From the NCBI GenBank assembly GCA_019239425.1, contig JAFAZX010000080.1, positions 1 through 64,000 of the forward strand: a stretch of 64,000 nt of DNA, written 5' to 3'. The stretch is from Acidobacteriota bacterium (GTDB lineage: Bacteria; Acidobacteriota; Blastocatellia; Pyrinomonadales; Pyrinomonadaceae). Each line of letters starts with the position of its first letter. The first letter of the stretch is position 1. This document shows positions 35,186-42,612 of this stretch, in pieces. The translations under genes and the position numbers were made by a program. Under the pieces are notes generated by a model that ran no database searches, was not told the DNA's origin, and saw nothing but the letters and a program-made list of their open reading frames with translations.

Positions 35186-35821
35186 TCACTCCACCAGCGA
35201 AAGGAACTCGGTCAGAATCCTCTCGGTGATGCCCCAGATGAGTCCGTGCTGCGAGGGGTAGGCCGGCCACTCGCGCTCGACCCCCGCGAAGACCATCCGG
35301 AAGACGGCCGAGCGACCGCCCCTCTTTAACTCATCGACCGGGAACCAGAAGGTCGCGGCCACCTCTTCGCTCAGAGTCAGCTCACCCGGCCCGCCCTCCC
35401 ACGTCGCGTGGAACTCGGGCGGCGCGACGAAGACGAAAGGCGTCACGGAGACGCGCGGCGCGAGAGGACTCTGCGGGCGGACGGTGCCGAGCCGCGCGAT
35501 GGCCTCGCCGCCCGCGCGCGGGTCGAGTCCGACCTCCTCGGACGTTTCGCGCGCGGCCGTCGCCAGGAGGCTCTCGTCCTCCGGCTCGACGCGCCCGCCC
35601 GGCAGGGCGAGGTGGCCCGACCAGTGGTCGTGCTCGGCCTCCGAGCGTTTGATGACGAGGAGCTCCGGCCCCTCCGTCCCTTCTCGCAGCACGAGCGCGA
35701 CGGCCGCCAGGCGCAGCCCCGCGTCCGCACGCGCCTCGAACTCGTCCGCGCGGGTCAGACCTAAACCGGCCGCGCCCGCGCCCGACCTCAGACGTTTGAC
35801 GAAATCGGAGAAGTCACTCAT
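35186..35821 (-). CDS. Nudix hydrolase, probable coenzyme A pyrophosphatase type
   Basis: A 211-residue Nudix protein. The Nudix box is complete: GGRVEPEDESLLATAARETS followed by EEVGLD, with the metal-binding EE pair. The preceding LLVIKRSEAEHDHWSGHLALP resembles the NudL/CoAse signature upstream of the box, which favours hydrolysis of CoA derivatives to phosphopantetheine and adenosine 3',5'-bisphosphate. Its start overlaps the stop of the upstream propeller gene by four bases, so they form an operon. Confidence 0.88.
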   Translation of the reverse strand: MSDFSDFVKRLRSGAGAAGLGLTRADEFEARADAGLRLAAVALVLREGTEGPELLVIKRSEAEHDHWSGHLALPGGRVEPEDESLLATAARETSEEVGLDPRAGGEAIARLGTVRPQSPLAPRVSVTPFVFVAPPEFHATWEGGPGELTLSEEVAATFWFPVDELKRGGRSAVFRMVFAGVEREWPAYPSQHGLIWGITERILTEFLSLVE

Positions 35822-36870
35822 CTCAGTCTCGACGGCGCGTCGAGGCGTCCGACACGCCCATTCTCACCAACCGCCCACGCGGCGTCTCCCGCCGGCGTGA
35901 CGCTCAGGGCGTGGAAGCCTTCCGCGCCGAGAGGCTTCCACGCCGCGCCGCCGTCCGTGGAGTAGTCAGACCCGGAGGGGCCTGTGGCGAGAAGCGTGCG
36001 GCCCCGCGTGCCCGGCACGTAGGCGACGCAAGACCTGTAGCCGCGCGGTCGCGACGCGGCATCAATCTTCTGCCACGTGCGCCCGCCGTCGTAAGTCAAA
36101 GCCGCGTTGCCCTCGGCCTCCCGCTCCTTAGTGTAGTCGCCGCCGACGGCCGCGCCGGTGCGAGCGTTCCAGAAGCTCAGAGAGAAGACGCCCGCCGCCT
36201 TGCCGCTCGCCAGGGGCATGTACGAGGCCGACCACGTGCGGCCCCCGTCCTTCGAACGGAAGACGCGCCCGCCCGACTCGCCGCCGGTGCCGAACCACGC
36301 GTCCGACTTGCCGCCGACGGCGACGCACGTCCCGCTCGCCGCGAAGCCGCCTTCGCCCGCGAGCGCCTGCGGCATCCCGGCCGCGTCTATCTCGTTCCAG
36401 GTGCGCCCGCCGTCCTCGGTTCTTATCACGAGGAAGCGGCCGTCGACGGGGTCGCTGACGGCGAGGCCGTGCGACCTGTCCCAGAAGGCCATGCAGTCGT
36501 AGAAGGCCGCGGGCCGCCGGTTCTGAAACTGTAGCGCCCAACTGCGGCCGCCGTCGTTCGTCTTATAAATTCTTGAGCTTTCGCCGGTGCCGATGGCGAG
36601 CAGGTAGGCCGTGTCTGCGTCGAAGGCGTCCACGTCTCGGAAGTCGAGTTCGGAGGCGCCGGGCACCTGCGCGGCCTGCCAAGTCCTTCCGCCGTCGGTC
36701 GTGCGCGTGTACGTGCCGCCCGCGCCACTCGCCCAGGCGACGCTGCGGCTGACGGCGCTCACGCCGCGCAGGCGGACGGTCGTGCCGGAAGTTTGCGTGA
36801 CCCATTGGGCGCGCGCCTCCGCCCCGCAGGCGATGAGCAGCAGCGTGATGAAAGTCGTCGTCCTGAACAT
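35818..36870 (-). CDS. exported BNR/Ycf48-like beta-propeller protein
   Basis: A 350-residue protein (ATG 36870) with signal peptide TTTFITLLLIACGAEARA. Repeated TDGGRTWQ, NDGGRSWA, EDGGRTWN, KDGGRTWS and YDGGRTWQ segments are the Asp-box/BNR repeats of sialidase-like and Ycf48-like propellers. It spans about six blades (WVTQTSGTTVRLRGVSAVS is the first). It lacks sialidase catalytic residues, so it is probably a structural or assembly propeller outside the cytoplasm. It overlaps the Nudix gene downstream. Confidence 0.85.
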   Translation of the reverse strand: MFRTTTFITLLLIACGAEARAQWVTQTSGTTVRLRGVSAVSRSVAWASGAGGTYTRTTDGGRTWQAAQVPGASELDFRDVDAFDADTAYLLAIGTGESSRIYKTNDGGRSWALQFQNRRPAAFYDCMAFWDRSHGLAVSDPVDGRFLVIRTEDGGRTWNEIDAAGMPQALAGEGGFAASGTCVAVGGKSDAWFGTGGESGGRVFRSKDGGRTWSASYMPLASGKAAGVFSLSFWNARTGAAVGGDYTKEREAEGNAALTYDGGRTWQKIDAASRPRGYRSCVAYVPGTRGRTLLATGPSGSDYSTDGGAAWKPLGAEGFHALSVTPAGDAAWAVGENGRVGRLDAPSRLR

Positions 36871-37108
36871 CTGAAACCCTCTGGCGGCGGAAGGCTGTTT
36901 GATGTCCCTTGACCTCGGCCGCGCTGCTACCTTACAACAGACGTGTGGGAGAAATGAAAGGGGCTGGAAAAGCCCTCGCCCGCGCAACTCGAAGGTGGGG
37001 GGAGGCATCTTAATTCGCAACAATTTATTCCCCCCGCTTGAGTTTTTAGAGAGAAACCCCTGAACCAAACAGATGGGGGCCGCGTACAGACTCCCGACCG
37101 AAGCTTTC

Positions 37109-37128
37109 GGCACCGCGGGTGCCTTTTT
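37109..37128 (+). terminator. intrinsic terminator just before the transglycosylase gene (attenuator candidate)
   Basis: Perfect 6-bp stem GGCACC/GGTGCC with a GCG loop, followed by TTTTTATTT. It ends only about 30 bases before the start codon of the next gene and no plus-strand gene lies within 4 kb upstream, so it is best read as a leader attenuator. An overlapping stem CCGAA/TTCGG (37098-37110) and a possible CCGCG (37080-37084) to CGCGG (37114-37118) pairing would exclude it. Confidence 0.7.
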
Positions 37129-37157
37129 ATTTGGACTGATAGACCCGGTTGAAGTTG

Positions 37158-38084
37158 ATGAAAAAGTTAGTTCCCCAGTTCCTCCTCGCCTCCCTCTTCG
37201 TCTTCGCCTCCTTCACGGCGGCGGGCGCGCAGACCAAGGCGAAGCCTGCCAAGGCCGTGAAGGCTTCGGCCGAGCAGGCTTCGGCCGAGCAGGCCGACCC
37301 GGCCGCCGACCTGAAGAAGTTCCGCGAGGATTTCATCAAGGCGGCCGAGGAGTACCGCGCCAGCCTCGTCGAGCTTTCGAACACCTACGAGACGAATCTG
37401 AAGAAGACGACCGAGAGGCAGGAGCAGCTCAAAGCCCTCTACACGGACGGACTCATCTCGCGCAAGGAGTTTGAGGCGAGCGGGACGGACATCGACGCCG
37501 CGCGCGCCAAGGTCGAGGAGATGAAGGCCGAGATCGCCAAGGCCGACGAGACCATCGCCGCCGCGCGCAAGCCCGTCGAGACGTTCGCGCTCGCGCCCGA
37601 GCCGGGCGTGCGCACGGACATCGCGTGGACGACCGGCAACAAGACCATCGACAACCTGATCCGCCTGAACGGCAACCGCTACGGCGTCGACCCGTACCTC
37701 GTCTACTGCGTCATCCGGCAGGAGTCCGGCTTCCGCGCGGGCGCGACGAGTGCGGTCGGGGCGATGGGCCTGATGCAGTTGATGCCGGGGACGGCCGCGC
37801 GCTACGGCGTGTCGAACCCTTACGACCCGGCGCAGTCGATCATGGGCGGCACGCGCTACCTGGCGAACCTGCTGAGGCTGTTCGGCGGCCGCGTCGACCT
37901 CGCGCTCGCGGGCTACAACGCGGGCGAGGGGGCCGTGATGAAGTACGGCAACCGCATCCCGCCCTACGCCGAGACGCAGAACTACGTCCGCACCATCGGC
38001 TCGCGCTACGCGCAGAGCGGCGGCAACGGCGTCACGCTCACCACCAAGACCGAGGCGCGCCCGACCAAAGGCACCCAGAAGTAA
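37158..38084 (+). CDS. lytic transglycosylase, SLT family
   Basis: A 308-residue peptidoglycan lytic transglycosylase. ATG 37158 gives the signal peptide KKLVPQFLLASLFVFASFTA; a TTG nine bases earlier is in frame. Residues 20-45 contain two AEQASAEQA units. Residues 50-150 are a long helical coiled-coil-like segment (NTYETNLKKTTERQEQLKAL). The SLT domain starts near 165: YCVIRQESGFRAGATSAVGA with catalytic Glu189, GLMQLMPGTAARYGV, and LAGYNAGEGAVMKYG. It cleaves the MurNAc-GlcNAc bond to 1,6-anhydro ends. An intrinsic terminator directly upstream suggests control by attenuation. Confidence 0.93.
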   Translation: MKKLVPQFLLASLFVFASFTAAGAQTKAKPAKAVKASAEQASAEQADPAADLKKFREDFIKAAEEYRASLVELSNTYETNLKKTTERQEQLKALYTDGLISRKEFEASGTDIDAARAKVEEMKAEIAKADETIAAARKPVETFALAPEPGVRTDIAWTTGNKTIDNLIRLNGNRYGVDPYLVYCVIRQESGFRAGATSAVGAMGLMQLMPGTAARYGVSNPYDPAQSIMGGTRYLANLLRLFGGRVDLALAGYNAGEGAVMKYGNRIPPYAETQNYVRTIGSRYAQSGGNGVTLTTKTEARPTKGTQK

Positions 38085-38109
38085 GAAGAGCCAACTTGAG
38101 AATTTTCGA

Positions 38110-38136
38110 GGGCGGCGCTTCGGCTCCGCCCTTTTA
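38110..38136 (+). terminator. intrinsic terminator after the transglycosylase gene
   Basis: GGGCGGCGC, loop TTCG, GCTCCGCCC then TTTTA: a strong GC stem with a stable tetraloop and a short T-run, 25 bases after the stop codon. Confidence 0.8.
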
Positions 38137-38153
38137 TGTTTAATGCGCCCTCT

Positions 38154-38298
38154 CTCGCCGGGAGCGCGGGCATCCCTGCCCGCCAGCGTGCTTTAGCACG
38201 CTGACTGTCTTCCTCTTTAACTCAACGTTGAGACATAACGTCTCTTAACTTTCGCGCTGCGCGCTCATGCGGGCAGGGATGCCCGCGCTCCCGGCGAG
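38154..38298. mobile_element. 145-bp MITE-like element, copy 1
   Basis: Ends in about 30-bp terminal inverted repeats that contain GGGAGCGCGGGCATCCCTGC, itself partly palindromic. The interior (AGCGTGCTTTAGCACGCTGA, then TTCGCGCTGCGCGCTCATG) is homologous over its full length to the copy at 58350-58493 in the opposite orientation. It has no coding capacity. It fills most of a 301-base gap after the transglycosylase terminator. Confidence 0.8.
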
Positions 38299-38312
38299 AA
38301 GGCCCGGTTGAT

Positions 38313-38340
38313 TTGCGCGGGGTTCGGGTTGGCGTATGAT
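38313..38340 (+). promoter_or_regulatory. predicted promoter for the M49-like gene
   Basis: TTGCGC (38313-38318), 16-bp spacer, TATGAT (38335-38340), 45 bases before the ATG and just downstream of the MITE-like element. Confidence 0.45.
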
Positions 38341-38385
38341 AAGGCGTCTCCTAATCTCAACGAAGTCAGAGAGGAATCACTTCAG

Positions 38386-40068
38386 ATGAGAGTGACGGTT
38401 AAGGTTTGCGCGTTGTTGACGGCGTTGTGTGTGCTGCTGCCGACGTTGGCGGCGGCGCAGTCGGGCGAGGCGGCCGAGCTGAACGCGAAGATCAGGCGGT
38501 TCGCGCCGACGGTCGTGACGGCCGACACGTCGAAGCTGTCGGCGGGCGACCGCCATGCGCTCGCGAAGATCGTCGAGGCCGCGAAGCTCCTCGACCCGCT
38601 CTTCCTGCGGCAGGTCTGGAGCGGCAACGTCGCGCTGCAGAAGAGGCTCGAAGCCGACAAGACGCCATTGGGTCGCGCGCGCCTCCACTACTTCGAGATC
38701 AACGACGGCCCCTGGTCGCAGCTCGACGAGAACATCGCGTTCCTTTCGGACGTGCCGCGCGAGAAGCCCGCGACGGCCGCGCACTACCCGGACGGTATGA
38801 CGAAGGAGGAGTTCGAGTCTTGGGTGGCGACGCTCTCGGAGTCGGAGAAGCAGAAGGCCACGGGCTTCTTCTGGGCCGTGCGGCGCGACGCTTCGGGGAA
38901 GCTGAAGCTGGTGCCTTACAGCCAAGAGTACGGCGAGTTCCTGCGGCCGGCGGCGGCGCTCTTACGCGAGGCGGCGGGGCTGACGACGAACGCGACGCTC
39001 AAGAACTTCCTCTCGAAGCGCGCCGACGCTTTTCTCAACGACGACTATTACGAGTCGGACGTGGCGTGGATGGACTTGGACGCGCCCATCGACGTGACCA
39101 TCGGGCCTTACGAGACCTACTCGGACGGGCTGTTTGGCTACAAGGCGGCCTTCGAGTCTTACGTGACTTTGCGCGACGACGCGGAGTCGGCGAAGCTGGC
39201 TAAGTTCGGCGGCGTCCTGCAGGAGCTTGAGAACAACCTGCCGATTGACCCCAAGTACCGCAACCCGAAGCTCGGCGCGGCGGCGCCCATCCGCGTCGTC
39301 AACGTCGTCTACTCTTCGGGCGAGGGCAACTCGGGCGTGCAGACGGCGGCCTTCAACCTGCCGAACGACGAGCGGGTCGTGCACGAGAAGGGTTCGAAGC
39401 GCGTCATGCTCAAGAACGTGCAGCAGGCGAAGTTCGACAAGACGCTTATCCCCATCTCGCGCGTCGTGCTCACGAAGGCCGACCAGACGAACGTCTCGTT
39501 CGAGGCCTTCTTCACGCACGTGCTGGCGCACGAGCTGATGCACGGGCTCGGGCCGCACACGATCAAGGTCGGCGGGCGCGAGACAAGTGTGCGCAAGGAA
39601 CTGAAGGACAACTACTCGGCCATCGAGGAGGCGAAGGCGGACATCACGGGCCTGTGGGCGATGCAGTACCTGATTGACAAGGGCGTGCTCGACAAGTCTT
39701 TCGAGCGGACGCTCTACACGACCTTCCTGGCGAGCGCGTTCCGCTCGGTGCGGTTCGGCATCAAGGAGGCTCACGGCAGGGGCGTCGCGATGCAGTTCAA
39801 CTACCTGACCGACGAGGGCGCCTTCAAGTACGACCCGGCGACTAGGACGTTCTCGGTCGTGCCCTCGCGCGTCAAGGACGCGGTGCGGAAGTTGACGCAC
39901 GACCTTTTGACGCTCGAAGCCGAAGGCTCTTACGAGGGCGCGAAGTCGATGCTTGAGAAGTACGGCGTCGTCCGTCCGGAGATGCAGGGCGCGCTCGACC
40001 GCCTGAAGGACGTGCCCGTCGACATCGAGCCGAGCTACCCGTTCGCGTCGGCGCGCGCCGGCCGTTGA
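38386..40068 (+). CDS. exported M49-like (dipeptidyl peptidase III-related) zinc peptidase
   Basis: A 560-residue protein. ATG 38386 follows AGAGAGGA and yields signal peptide VKVCALLTALCVLLPTLAAA. IDVTIGPYETYSDGLFGYKA resembles a conserved DPP III segment. The zinc site is HELMHG (H382, E383, H386) and EEAKAD (E414-E415). Classical M49 enzymes have HExxGH, with an extra residue between the ligands, so this protein carries the shorter HExxH form of a DPP III-like subgroup. It is predicted to trim short peptides outside the cytoplasm. The substrate is unknown. Confidence 0.75.
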   Translation: MRVTVKVCALLTALCVLLPTLAAAQSGEAAELNAKIRRFAPTVVTADTSKLSAGDRHALAKIVEAAKLLDPLFLRQVWSGNVALQKRLEADKTPLGRARLHYFEINDGPWSQLDENIAFLSDVPREKPATAAHYPDGMTKEEFESWVATLSESEKQKATGFFWAVRRDASGKLKLVPYSQEYGEFLRPAAALLREAAGLTTNATLKNFLSKRADAFLNDDYYESDVAWMDLDAPIDVTIGPYETYSDGLFGYKAAFESYVTLRDDAESAKLAKFGGVLQELENNLPIDPKYRNPKLGAAAPIRVVNVVYSSGEGNSGVQTAAFNLPNDERVVHEKGSKRVMLKNVQQAKFDKTLIPISRVVLTKADQTNVSFEAFFTHVLAHELMHGLGPHTIKVGGRETSVRKELKDNYSAIEEAKADITGLWAMQYLIDKGVLDKSFERTLYTTFLASAFRSVRFGIKEAHGRGVAMQFNYLTDEGAFKYDPATRTFSVVPSRVKDAVRKLTHDLLTLEAEGSYEGAKSMLEKYGVVRPEMQGALDRLKDVPVDIEPSYPFASARAGR

Positions 40069-40090
40069 GGTTTCAGCGTACGCGCACGCA

Positions 40091-40119
40091 CCGACGATGC
40101 CGCCTCGTCCTCGTATAAT
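40091..40119 (+). promoter_or_regulatory. predicted promoter for the 192-residue secreted protein
   Basis: A consensus -10 TATAAT (40114-40119) with a 17-bp spacer to a weak -35 CCGACG (40091-40096). It lies 31 bases upstream of the start codon, inside the gap after the M49-like gene, so this gene has its own promoter. Confidence 0.55.
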
Positions 40120-40150
40120 CGCCCGAATCTGCGAACAAAGGGGAGGGAGT

Positions 40151-40729
40151 ATGAGGAGGAGATTCTTTCTGTTAGGGGCGCTCTGCCTCGTCGCGGCGTC
40201 GGCCGTGTCGGCGGCGGCGCAGTCGAGGCAGTACGTGCAGGGGCAGGCCGTCGGCATCGGCGGGCGGCGCGCGGGGCTGAACCGGCCGTTCAATCTCACC
40301 ATCAACAACTACACCTCGCCCGATGACGTGCAGCGTTTAAATCAAGCGTTGCGCTCGGGCGGGCAGGAGGAGTTGCTGAGTGTGCTTTCGAAACTGAACG
40401 CGGGGCGCATCGCGCTCGGCAACAACGTGGGCGTGACGGCCAACGCCGTCATCGCGACGCCGGCCGAGGGGGGCGGGACGAAGCTGACCGTGCTTTACGA
40501 GCGCAACGTCGCCATCTTCGAACTGCGATACGGCACGCGCTCGGCGGACTACCGCTTCGGCTACGCGGAGATTTACCTCGACAGCCGCGGGCGCGGGCAG
40601 GGGACTTTCATCCCCTCGGCGAAGGTGCGGCTTGAGGGCGACAACAACTGGGTCGTGGAGGACTTCGCGGAGTTTCCCGCGCGCCTCATGGGCCTGCGCT
40701 CCAGCGGGCGCGTCGGCGTCGCGCGCTAA
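40151..40729 (+). CDS. hypothetical secreted protein
   Basis: A 192-residue protein with a strong ribosome-binding site (GGGAGGG) and signal peptide RRRFFLLGALCLVAASAVSA. The mature part begins QSRQYVQGQAVGIGGRRAG, then FNLTINNYTSPDDVQRLNQA, a repeated-looking helical stretch, and a beta-rich C-terminal half (KLTVLYERNVAIFELRYGTR, YAEIYLDSRGRGQGTFIPSA). Proteins of this type recur in acidobacterial genomes without known function. I cannot assign a role. It is monocistronic, bounded downstream by a large nested palindrome. Confidence 0.8.
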   Translation: MRRRFFLLGALCLVAASAVSAAAQSRQYVQGQAVGIGGRRAGLNRPFNLTINNYTSPDDVQRLNQALRSGGQEELLSVLSKLNAGRIALGNNVGVTANAVIATPAEGGGTKLTVLYERNVAIFELRYGTRSADYRFGYAEIYLDSRGRGQGTFIPSAKVRLEGDNNWVVEDFAEFPARLMGLRSSGRVGVAR

Positions 40730-40740
40730 TAAGAGACGTT

Positions 40741-40952
40741 GAAGCCCCGAAGGGGCGTTATGAGATAGCCGGGGGCAGAGCGAGGGCGTAAGCCCGAGCG
40801 CCGCCCCTGGACAGGAACGAGAAAGTAAGTGAGCCCTGAAAGGGCGGAATAATCGTCGAACGTATTCCGCCCTTTCAGGGCTCACTTGCATTTACCGAAT
40901 CCTAACCAGGGGCGTTGCCCCTGGCTTTCCCATTTCGCCCCTTCGGGGCTTT
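40741..40952. repeat. concentric composite palindrome (GCCCCGAAGGGGC and GCCCTGAAAGGGC)
   Basis: Three nested inverted pairs: outer GAAGCCCCGAAGGGGCG (40741-40757) with its inverse at 40936-40952; middle CGCCCCTGG near 40802 with CCAGGGGCG near 40907; inner 25-bp perfect arms 40827-40851 and 40863-40887 containing GAGCCCTGAAAGGGCGGAAT. The outer arms are themselves palindromic. It lies between the 3' ends of two convergent genes. Confidence 0.9.
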
Positions 40953-40972
40953 GCTTTGTGCCCTCGTCGGGC

Positions 40973-41464
40973 TTAGAAAATCTTGTGCCAGGTGCGCTTG
41001 ACCCAGTTGCCGGACTTCTTGGCGCCCTTGGCGGTTGCATCGCCAACGTCCTCGGCCTTGTCGCCGACCTCGTTGCCGGCCTTCTTGGTTCCGTGGGCCG
41101 CGACCTTCGCGCCCTTGGCCGTCTGATCCTTCACGTCCTCGGCTTTGTCGCCGACCTCGTTGACGCCCTTCTTGGTCGCGCTGCCGGCCTTCTTCGCCCC
41201 GTGGACGGTGGCGTCCTTCACGTCGCCGGCCTTGTCGCCGACGTCTTCGGCCTTGTCGCCGACTTCGTTGACGCCCTTCTTCGTGGCGCTGCCGGCCTTC
41301 TTGGCGCCCTTGACCGTCTGGTCTTTCACGTCCTCGGCCTTGTCGCCCACCTCGTTGACGGCCGACTTGGTCGTGTCCGCAGCCTTGTCAACCTTGCTCT
41401 CCTGCGCCGCCACGCCGCCGGCCAGTGCCAGCGTAAACAGGAACGATGTTAGAACTCTACGCAT
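40973..41464 (-). CDS. exported LEA-like repeat protein
   Basis: A 163-residue Lys/Asp/Gly/Ala-rich protein. Signal peptide: RVLTSFLFTLALAGGVAA. The mature part is four tandem units, each starting NEVGDKAEDV and continuing to KGAKKAGSATKKG or a variant; units are 29 residues except the second, which has a seven-residue insertion. Such amphipathic, low-complexity 11-mer-like segments are typical of late-embryogenesis-abundant and similar stress or desiccation proteins. It ends KRTWHKIF. GGGAGG lies eight bases before the ATG. Function is inferred from composition only. Confidence 0.8.
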   Translation of the reverse strand: MRRVLTSFLFTLALAGGVAAQESKVDKAADTTKSAVNEVGDKAEDVKDQTVKGAKKAGSATKKGVNEVGDKAEDVGDKAGDVKDATVHGAKKAGSATKKGVNEVGDKAEDVKDQTAKGAKVAAHGTKKAGNEVGDKAEDVGDATAKGAKKSGNWVKRTWHKIF

Positions 41465-41621
41465 TGCCGCATGCCTCCCGTTCAGTTAAGCCTGTAGTGA
41501 AATCAGTCGTTTTCAACCCCGTACACCTGTCGGTCGCAAGCAACATGCCACGGCGCGCTCGGGCTCTGAAACGGCGTCAGGCTGACAGCCCCGCGGCCCG
41601 GCTGTTATCTTTCTGTGCGGA

Positions 41622-42521
41622 ATGGAGACCCCCAGCGAATCGGCACGCGCCTACCTCTTCATGCTCCTCAGCTCGTTCGCGTTCGCCTCGATGGGCGCGT
41701 TCAGCCACCTCGCGGGCGAGCGCTGCGACTGGCACATCGTCGCCGTCGCGCGCAGCTCCCTGGCGTTCGTCCTCACCCTGACGCTCTCCCTGCTGACGGG
41801 CGTCCGGCTCGTCCTGCTGCGCCCGGCGCTGCTCTGGATGCGCAGCGTCGCGGGGAGCCTCGGCGTGCTCTTCGCCTTCTACGCGCTGACGCACCTGCCC
41901 GTCTCGACTTCGGTAACGCTCTCGAACACAGTGCCTTTGTGGGTGACGCTGCTGGCGTGGCCGGCGCTCGGCTACAGGCCGCGCGCGTCGGTGTGGGCGG
42001 CCATCGGGCTGGGGCTCGCGGGGATAGTCTTGATCCAGAGGCCGGAGGCGGTGGGCGACCGCCTCGCGGCGTTGATGGCCCTGTCGAACGCGCTCTCGAC
42101 TTCCGTGTCGATGATCGGGCTCAACCGCCTGGGCGGCGTGGACGCGCGCGCCGTCGTGACGCACTTCTCGGGCGTGGCGACCGTCTTCACCCTGGCCTTC
42201 CTGTTGATGGCCGGCGACCGCATTGACTATACGGTCTTGCGGGACGGGACGACGCTCGGGCTGCTCTTCGGCGTCGGCCTCTCGGCGACCGTGGGGCAGT
42301 TGGCGATGACGAGGGCGTTCGCGCTCGGCAACCCCTCGCGTGTCTCGGTCGTGGGCCTAATGCAGATCGTCTTCGCGCTCGTCTTCGACCTGCTGCTCTG
42401 GCAGAGGCAGTTCGGCCCGCTCGTCGTCTTAGGGATCGCGCTCGTCGTCGGCCCCTCGGCCTGGCTCATGCTACGCTCGCCTTTGAGGAGACAGTCTGCG
42501 GCGGTTCATACAACAGGCTGA
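41622..42521 (+). CDS. EamA/DMT-family transporter
   Basis: A 299-residue membrane protein with ten predicted helices in two EamA repeats. The first repeat starts LFMLLSSFAFASMGAFSHLA and includes FYALTHLPVSTSVTLSNTVP. The second ends in MTRAFALGNPSRVSVVGLMQ, which matches the last EamA repeat. It is probably a drug/metabolite exporter of unknown substrate. The ATG lacks a strong ribosome-binding site. Convergent with leuS across hairpin copy 5. Confidence 0.9.
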   Translation: METPSESARAYLFMLLSSFAFASMGAFSHLAGERCDWHIVAVARSSLAFVLTLTLSLLTGVRLVLLRPALLWMRSVAGSLGVLFAFYALTHLPVSTSVTLSNTVPLWVTLLAWPALGYRPRASVWAAIGLGLAGIVLIQRPEAVGDRLAALMALSNALSTSVSMIGLNRLGGVDARAVVTHFSGVATVFTLAFLLMAGDRIDYTVLRDGTTLGLLFGVGLSATVGQLAMTRAFALGNPSRVSVVGLMQIVFALVFDLLLWQRQFGPLVVLGIALVVGPSAWLMLRSPLRRQSAAVHTTG

Positions 42522-42527
42522 AGAAAG

Positions 42528-42600
42528 TAACCACAGAGACACAGAGGCACAGCTTGGAGACTTATCTCAACAAGCTGTGCCTCTGTGTCTCTGTGGTTAA
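42528..42600. repeat. CACAGAG-family hairpin, copy 5
   Basis: Between the convergent EamA and leuS genes, six bases after one stop codon and 12 before the other. Arms begin TAACCACAGAGACACAGAGG and the inner stem extends through CAGCTTG/CAAGCTG. Confidence 0.95.
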
Positions 42601-42612
42601 TTTGTCCCCGGC

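Noticed and set aside
37040..37130. c-di-GMP (GEMM) or ydaO riboswitch before the transglycosylase gene
   Set aside because: The conserved core sequences of these classes are not present by eye; only the terminator and alternative stems are supported, so it is kept as an unassigned attenuator.
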